Source: Pyropia yezoensis (Eukaryota; Rhodophyta; Bangiophyceae; Bangiales; Bangiaceae). From it: a stretch of 64,000 nucleotides of DNA. The stretch covers positions 23,027,554 to 23,091,553 of the forward strand of contig CM020619.1 in the NCBI GenBank assembly GCA_009829735.1, given 5' to 3'. The notes beneath the pieces are model-generated. The model made no database searches and was not told the DNA's origin. It worked only from the letters and a program-made list of their open reading frames with translations. Shown here in pieces: positions 10,033 through 18,833 of this stretch. The translations under genes were made by a program, and so were the position numbers. Position 1 is the first letter of the stretch, and each line of letters opens with the position of its first letter.

Positions 10033-10051
10033 ATCCCCTGCTGCTCCACCA
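10033..10051 (-). other. Primer-binding site, element 2
   Basis: The 19 bases TGGTGGAGCAGCAGGGGAT on the minus strand are identical to the primer-binding site of element 1 (2662-2680), although the two elements' LTRs are unlike. They lie one base from the candidate LTR. Confidence 0.65.
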
Positions 10052-10052
10052 A

Positions 10053-10357
10053 TGTGGAATACGTGCTGATCAATAATGAGGAAATGGGACCGACCGGCCG
10101 CAAGAGCTGAAAGCGACAGCTATTACCGTGAAGGTAAAGAAGACAGTCCTTTGTTGCCCACACGTTCGATGGGTTTGTTGCCCACACGTTCGATGGGGAG
10201 CAAGCCAGCCCGACGGCGGCGGCGAGCTCCCACGTCGAAGATAAGGGCGAAACATCATGCCGGTCGAGCGACCTTGCGGAGGCCGAAAGGCCGATCGCTA
10301 CGAGCATGGCAAACAATACGAAAGACCCCTTCAAAGCAAGCAAACAGGGAAACCACA
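10053..10357 (-). repeat. Candidate 5' LTR of element 2
   Basis: One base right of the primer-binding site the plus strand reads TGTGGAATAC, and a CCACA is found at 10353-10357, giving the TG...CA inverted ends expected of an LTR (about 305 bp). No second copy is in the window, so the outer boundary is a guess. It contains two tandem copies of a 23-24 bp unit (10150-10198). Confidence 0.4.
10150..10198. repeat. 23-24 bp unit, two tandem copies
   Basis: The unit TTTGTTGCCCACACGTTCGA plus TGGG is present twice in direct tandem, inside the candidate LTR of element 2. Confidence 0.8.
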
Positions 10358-10510
10358 GCTTCGCGAGCGTTCGCGAAGGAACCGCAGCCTCACGAGGCCG
10401 AAGGCAAATCGCGTGGATCTGAACTTATGTATGGTTTTCTCCGCCCAGTACATTTCTACCGAACGGGCAGCCCAGCGCCTGGACTCTGTCCACGCCCCTA
10501 TCCGATACAG

Positions 10511-10714
10511 CCTCCTGGTATCGTGGCGTCAGCCCGCGTCTGCTGGCTGGCAGGGTGAGGTCGCCGCCAATGCTCGCGTACTGCTGCCCCCCCCAGTCAC
10601 CCCTCACCAGCCCCTCCTGGTATCGTGGCGTCAGCCCGCGTCTGCTGGCCAGCAGGGTGAGGTCGCCGCCAATGCTCGCGTACTGCTGCCCCCCCCAGGC
10701 CCCCCTCAACAGCT
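10511..10714. repeat. 102 bp direct tandem duplication
   Basis: Two adjacent, nearly identical copies begin CCTCCTGGTATCGTGGCGTC at 10511 and 10613. Each ends in a poly-C tract. No coding role is seen. Confidence 0.85.
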
Positions 10715-10768
10715 CCGCCCCAACTTCTCCATCCATCATTTGATCCGCCCCCGTCGCCCTCTTTCCGC

Positions 10769-11240
10769 CAGGCTACGGTCTTCCAGGACCTTTAGGCCCG
10801 CCTGGCTACGGCGGGACCGGTGATCAACTTACAGATCATCTATTATTAAACTGTTCCGGCGCGGCAGCGCCCATATAGACCGCCTGGCTACGGTCATTCT
10901 GGAGGGCCTTTCGGCCCGCCGGGCTACGGTCTTCCAGGACCTTTAGGCCCGCCTGGCCACGGCGGGACCGGTGATCAGCATACAAATCATTCATTATTGA
11001 ACCGTTCTGGCGCGGCAGCGCCCATCCAGGCCGCCTGGCTACGGTCTTTCTGGAGGGCCTTTCGGCCCGCCTGGTTACGGTCTTCCAGGACCTTTAGGCC
11101 CGCCTGGCTACGGCGGGACCGATGATCAGCATACAAATCATTCATTATTCAGCTGTTCTAGCGCGGTTGCGCCCATCCAGGCCGTCTGGCTACGGTCTCT
11201 TTGCAGGTCCTATTCGGCCCGCCTGGCTGCAGTCCTCCAC
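10769..11240. repeat. Satellite of about 150-155 bp, three units, with hairpins
   Basis: Three diverged units begin CTACGGTCTTCCAGG at about 10773, 10924 and 11079. Each unit contains short perfect hairpins such as CCCGCC-TGGCTAC-GGCGGG and GGGCC-TTTC-GGCCC, and an AT-rich core with CATTCATTATT or a close variant. No reading frame is kept through the units. Confidence 0.75.
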
Positions 11241-11599
11241 GACCAGCGTTCTGGGCGCCGCCCGGAGCGTTCATCCGGAAACAGCAGAGGCGAGTGTGCA
11301 GCTACTATGTGGGGTAAGGGGGAGGTGCATATGCAGCGCAGGGAAGCTGGAAGCGCATGCTGCAGCGCGGGAGTGGCTTGCGGGGTACTGCAGAGACTGG
11401 AAATGGCCCACAAAAATAAAACAGGTATAAAGTGCGCCGGGGGCAGGGTGGAGGTGGCGGGGACGGCGGTGGCTAGGTAGCCTAGTTGAATCACACCTGA
11501 CAACCACCTTGAAGAACCGGGGTTCAATCAAAGACACATCTCTTTTTCCAAACACCCTCAATAGACACCTCTGGAGCACACATCCCATTTACTGATGTA
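11241..11599. other. Intergenic, no supported feature
   Basis: Mixed-composition sequence between the satellite and the first TIR element. I see no coding signal, RNA gene or repeat in it. Confidence 0.5.
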
Positions 11600-12050
11600 T
11601 TGCAGTTTTCCAAATTTTGTCCCATGTGGACAAGAGCAGGAGCAAGTGTACAAGAGCAAGGGCCAATCGCATGCTGGCAGCAGAGGGCTTACCAATGGCG
11701 TGCTGCAACGCGTCTGTCGGAAGAAACTAATGATTGGCTATGGCCACAACTGCTCTCGCAACGAACGATGGTTGGTCAAAACACTCTTGTTTTTTCATAG
11801 GATCTCGCCGGTTGGCGCTTAATCTCAGGTCGTCTCTGTCAAGAACAGTCCGAAGCGGTCAGCCGGTGCTTGTTCTGCCCTCGAAGTGGTCAGAAATCCC
11901 GAGAGAATCTCCGATCACACTGTTCGTACAACAACGGACCCTTATGCAGAGCAGTCATTGGCCAGAGAGGCAGCATCTGAGTCATATCATTGGTCAAACA
12001 TAGTTTGCTCTTGCTCTTGTCCACATGGGACAAAATTGGGAGAACTGCAA
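11600..12050 (+). mobile_element. TIR element (MITE-like), copy A
   Basis: The 451 bp element has imperfect terminal inverted repeats of about 40 bp, starting TTGCAGTTTTCC and ending GGAGAACTGCAA or close, with the sequence CCCATGTGGACAAGAGCA and its complement inside both ends. It is flanked by TA on both sides (11598-11599 and 12051-12052), as for Tc1/mariner-type insertion. It has no transposase, so it would be moved in trans. A second copy lies in inverted orientation at 14256-14693. Confidence 0.8.
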
Positions 12051-12052
12051 TA

Positions 12053-13467
12053 CCTTCGCGAATCCACGCCCTACCTTCGCGAGCTCTTGCGAAGGAAGTC
12101 GGAGATCCGCGATGCTGTGGTTTCCACATCTCAAGCAAGGACAGATAAACCATACAGTACAAAAGTCGTCCCCCAAAGGGCAAGCCACAAGTGATCCCAA
12201 ACCAACAAGGTTGGGGCCACCAGTCAGGGGGGGCTACAAGCCCTTAAATACCGGAATTCGGTATGAACGGCGGATATGCTACAGACTCGCCGCCCGCTAC
12301 GGCCTTCGCTGTCGCCGGCGCTGTACCGCCAACAGCAACCGCCTTGGCGTCAGCGGGGGGGGTGGCAGCGACGTCGCTGGCGGTTGGGGGGTAGGCTCAA
12401 GGGGATCGTCCCCCGCCGCATCGCCAACCCCCCCCCGCCGCCAACACCACCACCACCCCCTCGCACACTACCCACCGCCACCACCTTGTCCACTGCGAGC
12501 GGCGCGTTGCCCGGCACCGCCGCCATCGCGCCGTCACCTGCCGACGCCGCCGCCAAAGCAACACCGCCGCCGCTCATCGCCTAGACAGTGGCGTTGGTGG
12601 CAGCGGCGTCGGTGCCATAGATTGTGAGGGGGGGTGACGGTGGAGGAACGCTCCTCAACACTGAGCAGCACCCCCCCACCGCCCACGACACTGCCACCGC
12701 CCCCCCCCGACACCCTTGACCAACAGCCCACCCCGTGCGACCGCCACTCTGCCGTCCGCTACCGTAGCCGTAACGCCGCCGGCCGTCGCCGCGGCCGACG
12801 GAGGGCCGAGGACGCGGACCGCCTCGGAGCGCGCAGGGAGGGTAATGACGGCGCTCTCGGTGGCAAGGGCCGGCAGGGGGGGATCGCCCACCCCCCCACA
12901 GCTAGCAGCACCGCCGTACCCAGAAAGTCACGGCCGCCATCCCCCGACAAGAGGCACCACATCAACCACTAAGCCGCAAACAGCACGGCCACTTCCACCA
13001 ATATGCCGCCCCCGTCCCCCGGCCAGATGCACCACCGAATCCGCAAAGCCACAGAGCCTCATCCGCAGCCAGCAGCAGCACCGCCGCGCCCGGGGTGTGA
13101 CAGCGCCCATCGCGCGGGGCAGCGGAACCGCCTCAACCGCGGGGCAGCTGCCGGCAATCAGCGGCCAGGGCCCGGCAGGGACAGCGCCTACCTCCGCAGG
13201 CACCAAGCGCCGCCACACCCGGGCGATGACTGCCCCCGCGCTGCAGCCAGCAACCTCGCCGGGCTCGGTCGCCGACGCCGCAACCAATGTGGCTGTGGCG
13301 GCGGAGGCGCCAACAGGTGTGGTGCCGAGACGCGGCGGCGAGAAGAAGGCGCGAGCTTGCGAGGCGCGAGATCGAGACTTTACGCCCGAAGGACAGCCAA
13401 TGGCGAATCAAGTCCTGGGAGCAGCCGCTATCAAGAAAGACTTGCAATGGGCATGATCTCGGGACTA
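12053..13467. other. GC-rich spacer between TIR elements, no supported gene
   Basis: Several Pro/Ala/Arg-rich frames are open on both strands, as expected of about 70 percent GC sequence, but none has a recognisable domain. The stretch is rich in CCG/CCA repeats. I annotate no gene here. Confidence 0.5.
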
Positions 13468-13469
13468 TA

Positions 13470-13698
13470 CAGTGCGACCCCTCACTTGCCCTGGGGTAGA
13501 CCAAGGAGGTGGCCCCCCTTCCAGTGTCCGACAGTTGTCCTGAGATGTTCAGATTTCAGCGATCTGGACGGTATGAGCCAATCAGCACCCGTCAATCGCC
13601 CGAATATGAGCCGCCCGGCCGGGCCACTTCCCGCGTACCCCCCCCTCAGTTGTGCCGATCGGCACAACTGCGGGGCGGCCAAGTGAGGGGTCGCACTG
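13470..13698 (+). mobile_element. Short TIR element, 229 bp
   Basis: The terminal inverted repeats begin CAGTGCGACCCCTCACTTG and end with the complement, about 19-20 bp nearly perfect, flanked by TA on each side (13468-13469 and 13699-13700). CAGTG ends with TA duplication fit the Tc1/mariner/pogo group. It has no coding capacity. A perfect 22 bp palindrome (13648-13669) lies near its right end. Confidence 0.75.
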
Positions 13699-13700
13699 TA

Positions 13701-14253
13701 GAGGCAGCATCTCTCCTCGCTTTTCATTGGCTCCTCAAATACACACATGAGACTGAACCACGAGCGTTGTCTGGTCCCAAGGCACTGTGTTCCGACCGAG
13801 TTCTCAGTGTCCAATTCATTGGCGCGGGCCTTGGCAGAAAGCGAGCGCTATTGACGTTCTGCGCGAATGGCGCTTTGTGTCCAGCGGAATAGTCGGTTGC
13901 ACGTTTTGGAGACGATGGAACGGGGCAACCCTATTGGGCCACGACAGAGGAAGACAACGGTGCGGCCTGACCACGCGCGCGCCCGACTGGGTCACAGCCC
14001 GACAGCCCGACGGACTTCGTGCGTCCCCCCCGGAAACGGGGTTGCGTCAAGTTGTGCCACCTTGCTGGCGCGTTCTGCGGGCAGCCGTCGTCCAAGCCTC
14101 GAGAGTTGGACGGACGGGCCCACTGTGTACATACACATGCAGCAGGGGCGCGCCGCGGAAGACTCTGCCGTGCATGGCCGACCTGGCCGCCGCATCCCCC
14201 ATCCAACGTGACTCCCTGGTGGCGTTTCCATCTACAGTCAATCCCCGACCTTG
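13701..14253. other. Spacer between two TIR elements, nothing recognised
   Basis: Unique-looking sequence of mixed composition. The longest frames overlap on both strands and have no known motif. Confidence 0.45.
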
Positions 14254-14255
14254 TA

Positions 14256-14693
14256 TTGCAGTTCTCCCACTTTTGTCCCATGTGGACAAGAGCAAGAGCT
14301 GTGTTTGACCATTGATATGACTCAGATGCTGCCTCTCTGGCCAATGACTGCTCTGCATGAGGGCCCGTTGTTGTGTGATCGGGGATTCTCTCGGGATTTC
14401 TGACCACTTCGAGGGCAGAACAAGCACCGGCTGACCGCTTCGGACTGTTCTTGACAGAGATGACCTGAGATAAAGGGCCAACCGGCGAGATCCGATGAAA
14501 AAACAAGAGTGTTTCGACCAACCGGCGTTCGTTGCGAGAGCAGTTGTGGCCATAGCCAATCATCAGGTTCTTCCGACAGACGTGTTGCAGCACGCCATTG
14601 GTGAGCCCCCGGCTGCCAGCATGCGATTGGCCCTTGCTCTTGTACACTTGCTCGTGCTCTTGTCCACATGGGACAAAGTTCGGAAAACTGCAA
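14256..14693 (-). mobile_element. TIR element (MITE-like), copy B
   Basis: This 438 bp element is the inverted copy of 11600-12050, with the same TTGCAGTT ends and terminal inverted repeats, flanked by TA (14254-14255 and 14694-14695). The interior matches copy A along its full length with scattered changes and small gaps. It is non-coding. Confidence 0.8.
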
Positions 14694-14695
14694 TA

Positions 14696-15616
14696 CCACC
14701 CCCGTATAAGCCCAAGTGGGGCTATAACGAGTTGGCCGACAGTCCTCCACAGTCATTCAGAGCAGCGCGAGAGGCGCGGGCGGCTTTTCTGGAGCGATTG
14801 ATTGGCGAGCACGCACCTGGCGTCGTGGTGCCTGCAGCTGTAATGCTCGCCATGGGGGTGGGTCATCTTCAGGGAATGACTGTACTTTTACACAACCAAG
14901 GACACATGCTCGCGCGGCTTGCTATTCGTGCTCGGCCTCTTTTCATGTGGGTCAGTTGTGTGCCGCTGTACGCGCATTTGCTATCCCTCTCGTGGTTTCC
15001 CTCGCCCATCGCTGCAGGTGACCGTTGCTGTGATATGAGGTGAACCGCCTCCCCGCAGGCAGGGCAGCGTTATTGGGATGTGAGGTGAATCGTCTCCACG
15101 CAGGGCAGAGCGGGCCGTGTGGGATCAAAGTCGTGAGAGCGAACATAAGTATGTAACCGCCGCGTCCTCCCCGCATCGTGTTAGGATGGCGGGTTGCGGT
15201 GACGCATCCGGTGACCGCCGCCCCCCGTCCTTGCTGTGTTCCCCGCCCCGCCCCACCGAATCGCGCGGGGCCGCCTGCCCTCTCTCTCGCTCCTCGCCCC
15301 CCTCGCTCCCGGGCGGGCCATCGCCGCGACACCGATGCAGGCCAGTGCGGGGCTCCGCAGTGCGGGGCCCGCACCCCGCCCCCGACGTTCTTTAAGTATC
15401 GACCCCGCTCCGCCCCTTGCCCGACCGGTGGCCCGGCGTCATCTCCGCACTCTTCCTCCTCCCACATCTACCTCATTCTCTTTCCCTCCTCCCTTGGCTC
15501 CTTCTCTGGCCCTGCTCTCGCCCCTTGCCCCCCCCCCGCCCCATCTCCCACCATCCCCCTGCACCTGATACCCGTCGCTCTCTGCACTCCCGCCCCCCCA
15601 CAGCGAGACGTGCGCA
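14696..15616. other. Upstream region of the AIM24-like gene
   Basis: It holds a direct repeat of about 45 bp, two copies (15032-15113, each with TGAGGTGAA and CGCAGGCAGGGCAG-like sequence), and then a pyrimidine-rich stretch leading to the start codon at 15617. No TATA box is evident. The promoter of the AIM24-like gene should lie here. Confidence 0.4.
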
Positions 15617-16417
15617 ATGGCCTCCTCCGCCCGACCGTCTGACATCCCCCAGGGCCTGTCGGCCTTTGCCGCTGCCGCCGGGGAGGGCCCCCCCCCCCGC
15701 GGCGGCGGGGACACATTCCACCTGACCTCCTCCAAAATGCTGCGGGTGGATGTGGGCACATCCGTGCAGACCAAGATTGGCTCCATGGTCGCCCACCGCG
15801 GCGCCCTCTCCTTTGCGCGCGCGTCGGCGCGCAAGCAGGGGGTGGGGCGGATGGTGAAAAAGAAGTTGACGGGCGAGGGCGTCACCCTCACCACCGTCTC
15901 GGGCCGGGGGTGCGTCTACCTGGCCGACATGGGCAAGAACATCATCCTCCTCAAGCTGGCCGCCGGGGAGTCCCTCTCCGTGTCGGGCGCCAACGTGCTG
16001 GCGTTTGCGGCAGAGGTTACCTGGGACATCAAGATGACCAAGGGGCTGGGGGGCATGGCATCGGCAGGCCTGTCCAACGTGCTCCTCACGGGCCCCGGGG
16101 TGGTGGCGGTCACCTGCCATGGGGACCCGTTGGCCCTATCCGTCGGCCCCGGCGCGGACGTCTTTGTCGACCCCGACGCGGCGGTGGCGTGGAGTGGGAA
16201 CCTCAAGCCGGCGCTCAAGACGGAGGTGTCCATGCGCGGGATGATGGGCCGCGGCTCGGAGGAGTCCATCCAGATGGCGTTTAAGAGCGACACCCCCGGC
16301 TTTGTCGTCATCCAGCCGTACGAGGAGGTGGAAGTGTCGTCAGGGCAAGGGAGCTCCAAGGGGGGTGCCTTGGGGGGGGTGTTTTCAGAAACCCTCTCGT
16401 CGTTGGCCTTGGGCTAG
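15617..16417 (+). CDS. AIM24-like (DUF124) protein
   Basis: The single-exon gene encodes 266 aa, which fits the size of the family domain. After about 30 Ala/Gly-rich residues, the rest is a glycine-punctuated beta-rich domain typical of the AIM24/DUF124 family: F-H-L-T-S-S-K-M-L-R-V-D-V at the start, T-K-I-G-S-M-V-A near residue 55, G-E-S-L-S-V in the middle, and the late G-L-S-N-V-L-L-T-G-P-G motif. In yeast AIM24 is a mitochondrial inner-membrane protein linked to MICOS. Bacterial and other eukaryotic members are of unknown biochemical role. No clear mitochondrial presequence is seen, so a cytosolic location is equally possible. The ATG at 15617 is preceded by GCGCA and is the first in frame. 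It converges on the FAM185A-like gene. Confidence 0.8.
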   Translation: MASSARPSDIPQGLSAFAAAAGEGPPPRGGGDTFHLTSSKMLRVDVGTSVQTKIGSMVAHRGALSFARASARKQGVGRMVKKKLTGEGVTLTTVSGRGCVYLADMGKNIILLKLAAGESLSVSGANVLAFAAEVTWDIKMTKGLGGMASAGLSNVLLTGPGVVAVTCHGDPLALSVGPGADVFVDPDAAVAWSGNLKPALKTEVSMRGMMGRGSEESIQMAFKSDTPGFVVIQPYEEVEVSSGQGSSKGGALGGVFSETLSSLALG

Positions 16418-17120
16418 AGCCCCGACCGGCAGCTGCGAGCGCCTGACCGGGGAAGTTTACGACAGGGGTACGCCCCACCGAGGACAGTGGCGGTCCCAGT
16501 GACGGCGTTCAGCGACGGGCGGCCGACGGAGGCCGGTAGAGAGGGGGGACGATAGGGACGGACGGCGGGGGACGGTAGGGGACGGTGGGACCCGGGCGGG
16601 CGGGCGCGGGGCGATAGACTCCCTAGAGGGGGGAATACTGTGGGGGTTGAGGGCGACGGACTATCTCTCGGCACGACCGGTGTTTTTTTTTTGGACGTTC
16701 CGCCCCGCTGCCCCAACTGAGCTGACCGCCGCCGGTGAGCGAGCGGGCTCCAGGCTCCTCGTCTACGAGACCAGACCCCAGTGACGCAGAAGCGCCGGGA
16801 CGCAACCCTTTTATGCACTGTACCACACAAAGGGCACGCCCGCGGGTGCGGCGGCACCCCCCCCCCTTCCGGTAGGGGCACGCGTCGTGTGCCAGCTGCG
16901 CAGCCTCCCCCCAAAAACAGGTTGAACGCGTTTGCCCACACCACGAGCAAAGAACCCCTGCAACGCCCGCCTCCACACACGCCCCGCATGAGGTGAAACA
17001 AAAACCCAACGCACGCGCGCACGGCCCGAGGCCATCCCACCGCACCAGCTGGTCGACCCCCCCCCCATTAGGCAGGTATGCCCCTCCCCCTTCGCCGCCG
17101 TCATCGTGCAGTACCCGCTG
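16418..17120. other. Convergent intergenic region
   Basis: This 0.7 kb stretch separates the 3' ends of the AIM24-like (+) and FAM185A-like (-) genes. It must hold both 3' ends. I see a T9 run near 16682 but no clear polyadenylation signal or other feature. Confidence 0.5.
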
Positions 17121-18833
17121 CTAGGCCTGCCCCGACCCCGCAGCAGCCGTCGACGCCGCTGGGGCCGCCGACGCCGACGACGGCGCTGGAGCAGCCGACT
17201 CCCGCCGCCCGCCCGCCCCCCCGTCGGCCGCGTCGTCGCGGGGCGGGGGGTAGGCGCGCGCCCAGCGGGGAAAGGGGCGCCCCCCCCCCGGGGGTGCTCC
17301 CGCCGGCGGTGGTGGCGCCCCCCCGACGCCTGCTGCCCCCGCCGCCGCCGTAAACGCCGACGCCGACGACAGCGGCGGCTTGGCGCCCTCCCCCCCCACA
17401 AACGACGCAGCCCACTCGCGGGTGGTGAGCCGAACGTCACCCGCCGCGGCGCGTACCCAGATGTGAGGTGCCTCGGCGGGAGCGCCGGCGTCGGCTTCGG
17501 CCGCCGCGGCGGTGGCGGCGGCCAAGCCTGCTGCGGGGATAGGCGGCAACGGGGAAGCGCCCGTCGCGGCCCCGGCGGCGGTGTCTGCGGCGGGCCCCCC
17601 CTGCAGCACCCCCCGTACACTGTGACGGCTGTCCCCACCGACGCGGAGAAGCCGCACCGAGTCGGCAAGCGTGACACCGCCCTCACCACCCGCCTCAAGG
17701 CAGACGCCGACCCCCGACACGGCGCCGTCGCCGCCGACGGCCAGCTCCACATCCCCGCGCGCCGACGCGACGGCTACGCGGCTCGGCGCGGCCAGCTGTA
17801 CCTCCACGTCCCCTTCGTCCGTCTCCACGTCGAGCGCGCCCGTGACGCCGCCCATCTCCACCTCCCCCTCCCCCGAACAGCGGATGTGAAGGTTGCCCGC
17901 GGCGGTGCCCAGCCGCAGCCCGCCGCCGACGGTACGGATGGACGCGTAAGTGGCGTAGACGGAGCGCGCCTGGATGTCCCCGCTGCCCGTGTGCACACCG
18001 ATAAACGGGCCCTGTAGGCGGCCCACGTCCACGTTGCCCGCCCGAGTGCGGAGCGTCGCGTGGCCCTGTACCACCCCGGCCGACACGTCGCCGTCGCCCG
18101 CATCAATGTCTACATAGCCGCTCTTGAGGCGAGAGGCCACCAGGTCAGCAGATGGGGACACAAACCGAAAGTTGCCCTCCAGGGTGCCGTCGACGGTGCA
18201 GGTGCCTTCCTCTAGCTCCACGTCCACATGGAACTTGCCGGGGATGGTGAGCGTCAACGTAATGGCCGCGTCGAGCGAAGGGTTGGCCCGCCGAAATGGG
18301 CCCCCCACCCAGGACGACGCCTGATGCACCAGCCGCGCCAGCCAGTGGGGGGTCGACTCGGCCTCCGAGTCCACCGTCACCGTGTTGCGCTCCGAGTCAC
18401 AGTAGACATGGACGCCAAAGTCATCCGAGACGGCCGCTGCCGCATCAGCAGACATGACCCGGGGGGCCGCTTTGCCGTCGCCGCCACCGCCCCCATCCTC
18501 CGCCCGCCCTCCCGGCGGTGTGGGCGACACGTCTAGCGACACCACCGCCTGGTCCCACGGGCTGGTGTGAACGTCAGCGACCTCGACACGAAGGAGGCAC
18601 GCCTGCCGGATGCGCAGGCGGAGGGAGCCGCCTGGGCTCACCGGCACCGTCCGGGAGAGCGTCTGGAGGGATCGACGGGAACCCAGGGAGGCGCCGACTC
18701 CCACGGTGGTCGGGACAGGAGAGAGGGGGGCGGTAGCGGGGGATGGCGCCAGCAACCCCACCGCCCCGCGGCCGCGCAGGTGGGAGATAAGCGATGCCGA
18801 CCGCCCGCCGGCGGTGACGGCACGGACGGCCAT
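17121..18833 (-). CDS. FAM185A-like DUF4097 beta-helix protein
   Basis: The gene encodes 570 aa from the ATG at 18833; the frame is open further upstream but without an ATG. The N-terminal 60 residues are rich in Arg, Ser and Ala with few acids, which suits an organelle presequence. Residues about 150-420 form a series of short G-D/G-N-V beta-strand repeats (D-A-G-D-G-D-V-S-A, R-A-G-N-V-D-V-G, H-T-G-S-G-D-I-Q-A, T-D-E-G-D-V-E-V-Q), the hallmark of the DUF4097 putative-adhesin fold. A closing I-W-V-R-A-A-A-G-D-V-R-L-T-T-R-E-W segment resembles the C-terminus of animal FAM185A. The last 100 residues are Ala/Pro/Gly-rich and low in complexity. The function of FAM185A is unknown. Confidence 0.7.
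   Translation of the reverse strand: MAVRAVTAGGRSASLISHLRGRGAVGLLAPSPATAPLSPVPTTVGVGASLGSRRSLQTLSRTVPVSPGGSLRLRIRQACLLRVEVADVHTSPWDQAVVSLDVSPTPPGGRAEDGGGGGDGKAAPRVMSADAAAAVSDDFGVHVYCDSERNTVTVDSEAESTPHWLARLVHQASSWVGGPFRRANPSLDAAITLTLTIPGKFHVDVELEEGTCTVDGTLEGNFRFVSPSADLVASRLKSGYVDIDAGDGDVSAGVVQGHATLRTRAGNVDVGRLQGPFIGVHTGSGDIQARSVYATYASIRTVGGGLRLGTAAGNLHIRCSGEGEVEMGGVTGALDVETDEGDVEVQLAAPSRVAVASARGDVELAVGGDGAVSGVGVCLEAGGEGGVTLADSVRLLRVGGDSRHSVRGVLQGGPAADTAAGAATGASPLPPIPAAGLAAATAAAAEADAGAPAEAPHIWVRAAAGDVRLTTREWAASFVGGEGAKPPLSSASAFTAAAGAAGVGGAPPPPAGAPPGGGRPFPRWARAYPPPRDDAADGGAGGRRESAAPAPSSASAAPAASTAAAGSGQA

Larger units (their letters stand above)
3256..10357 (-). mobile_element. Ty3/gypsy chromovirus, element 2 (degenerate, 3' end cut by element 1)
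   Basis: The minus-strand order is candidate LTR (10357-10053), primer-binding site (10051-10033), gag (about 9720-7431, interrupted by a solo LTR at 8058-8629), protease (around 7330), reverse transcriptase and RNase H (about 6540-5190), then integrase with a chromodomain (5133-3514) and a C-terminal tail that stops at the element 1 insertion. Gag-protease-RT-RNase H-integrase is the Ty3/gypsy order, and a chromodomain after the integrase defines chromoviruses. In-frame stops and frameshifts show that this copy cannot make a full polyprotein. Its 3' LTR, if present, lies beyond element 1, left of the window. Confidence 0.85.

Noticed and set aside
12025..13456. Pro/Arg/Ala-rich frames between the TIR elements
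   Set aside because: No recognisable domain, open in more than one frame, and they run into repeat boundaries.
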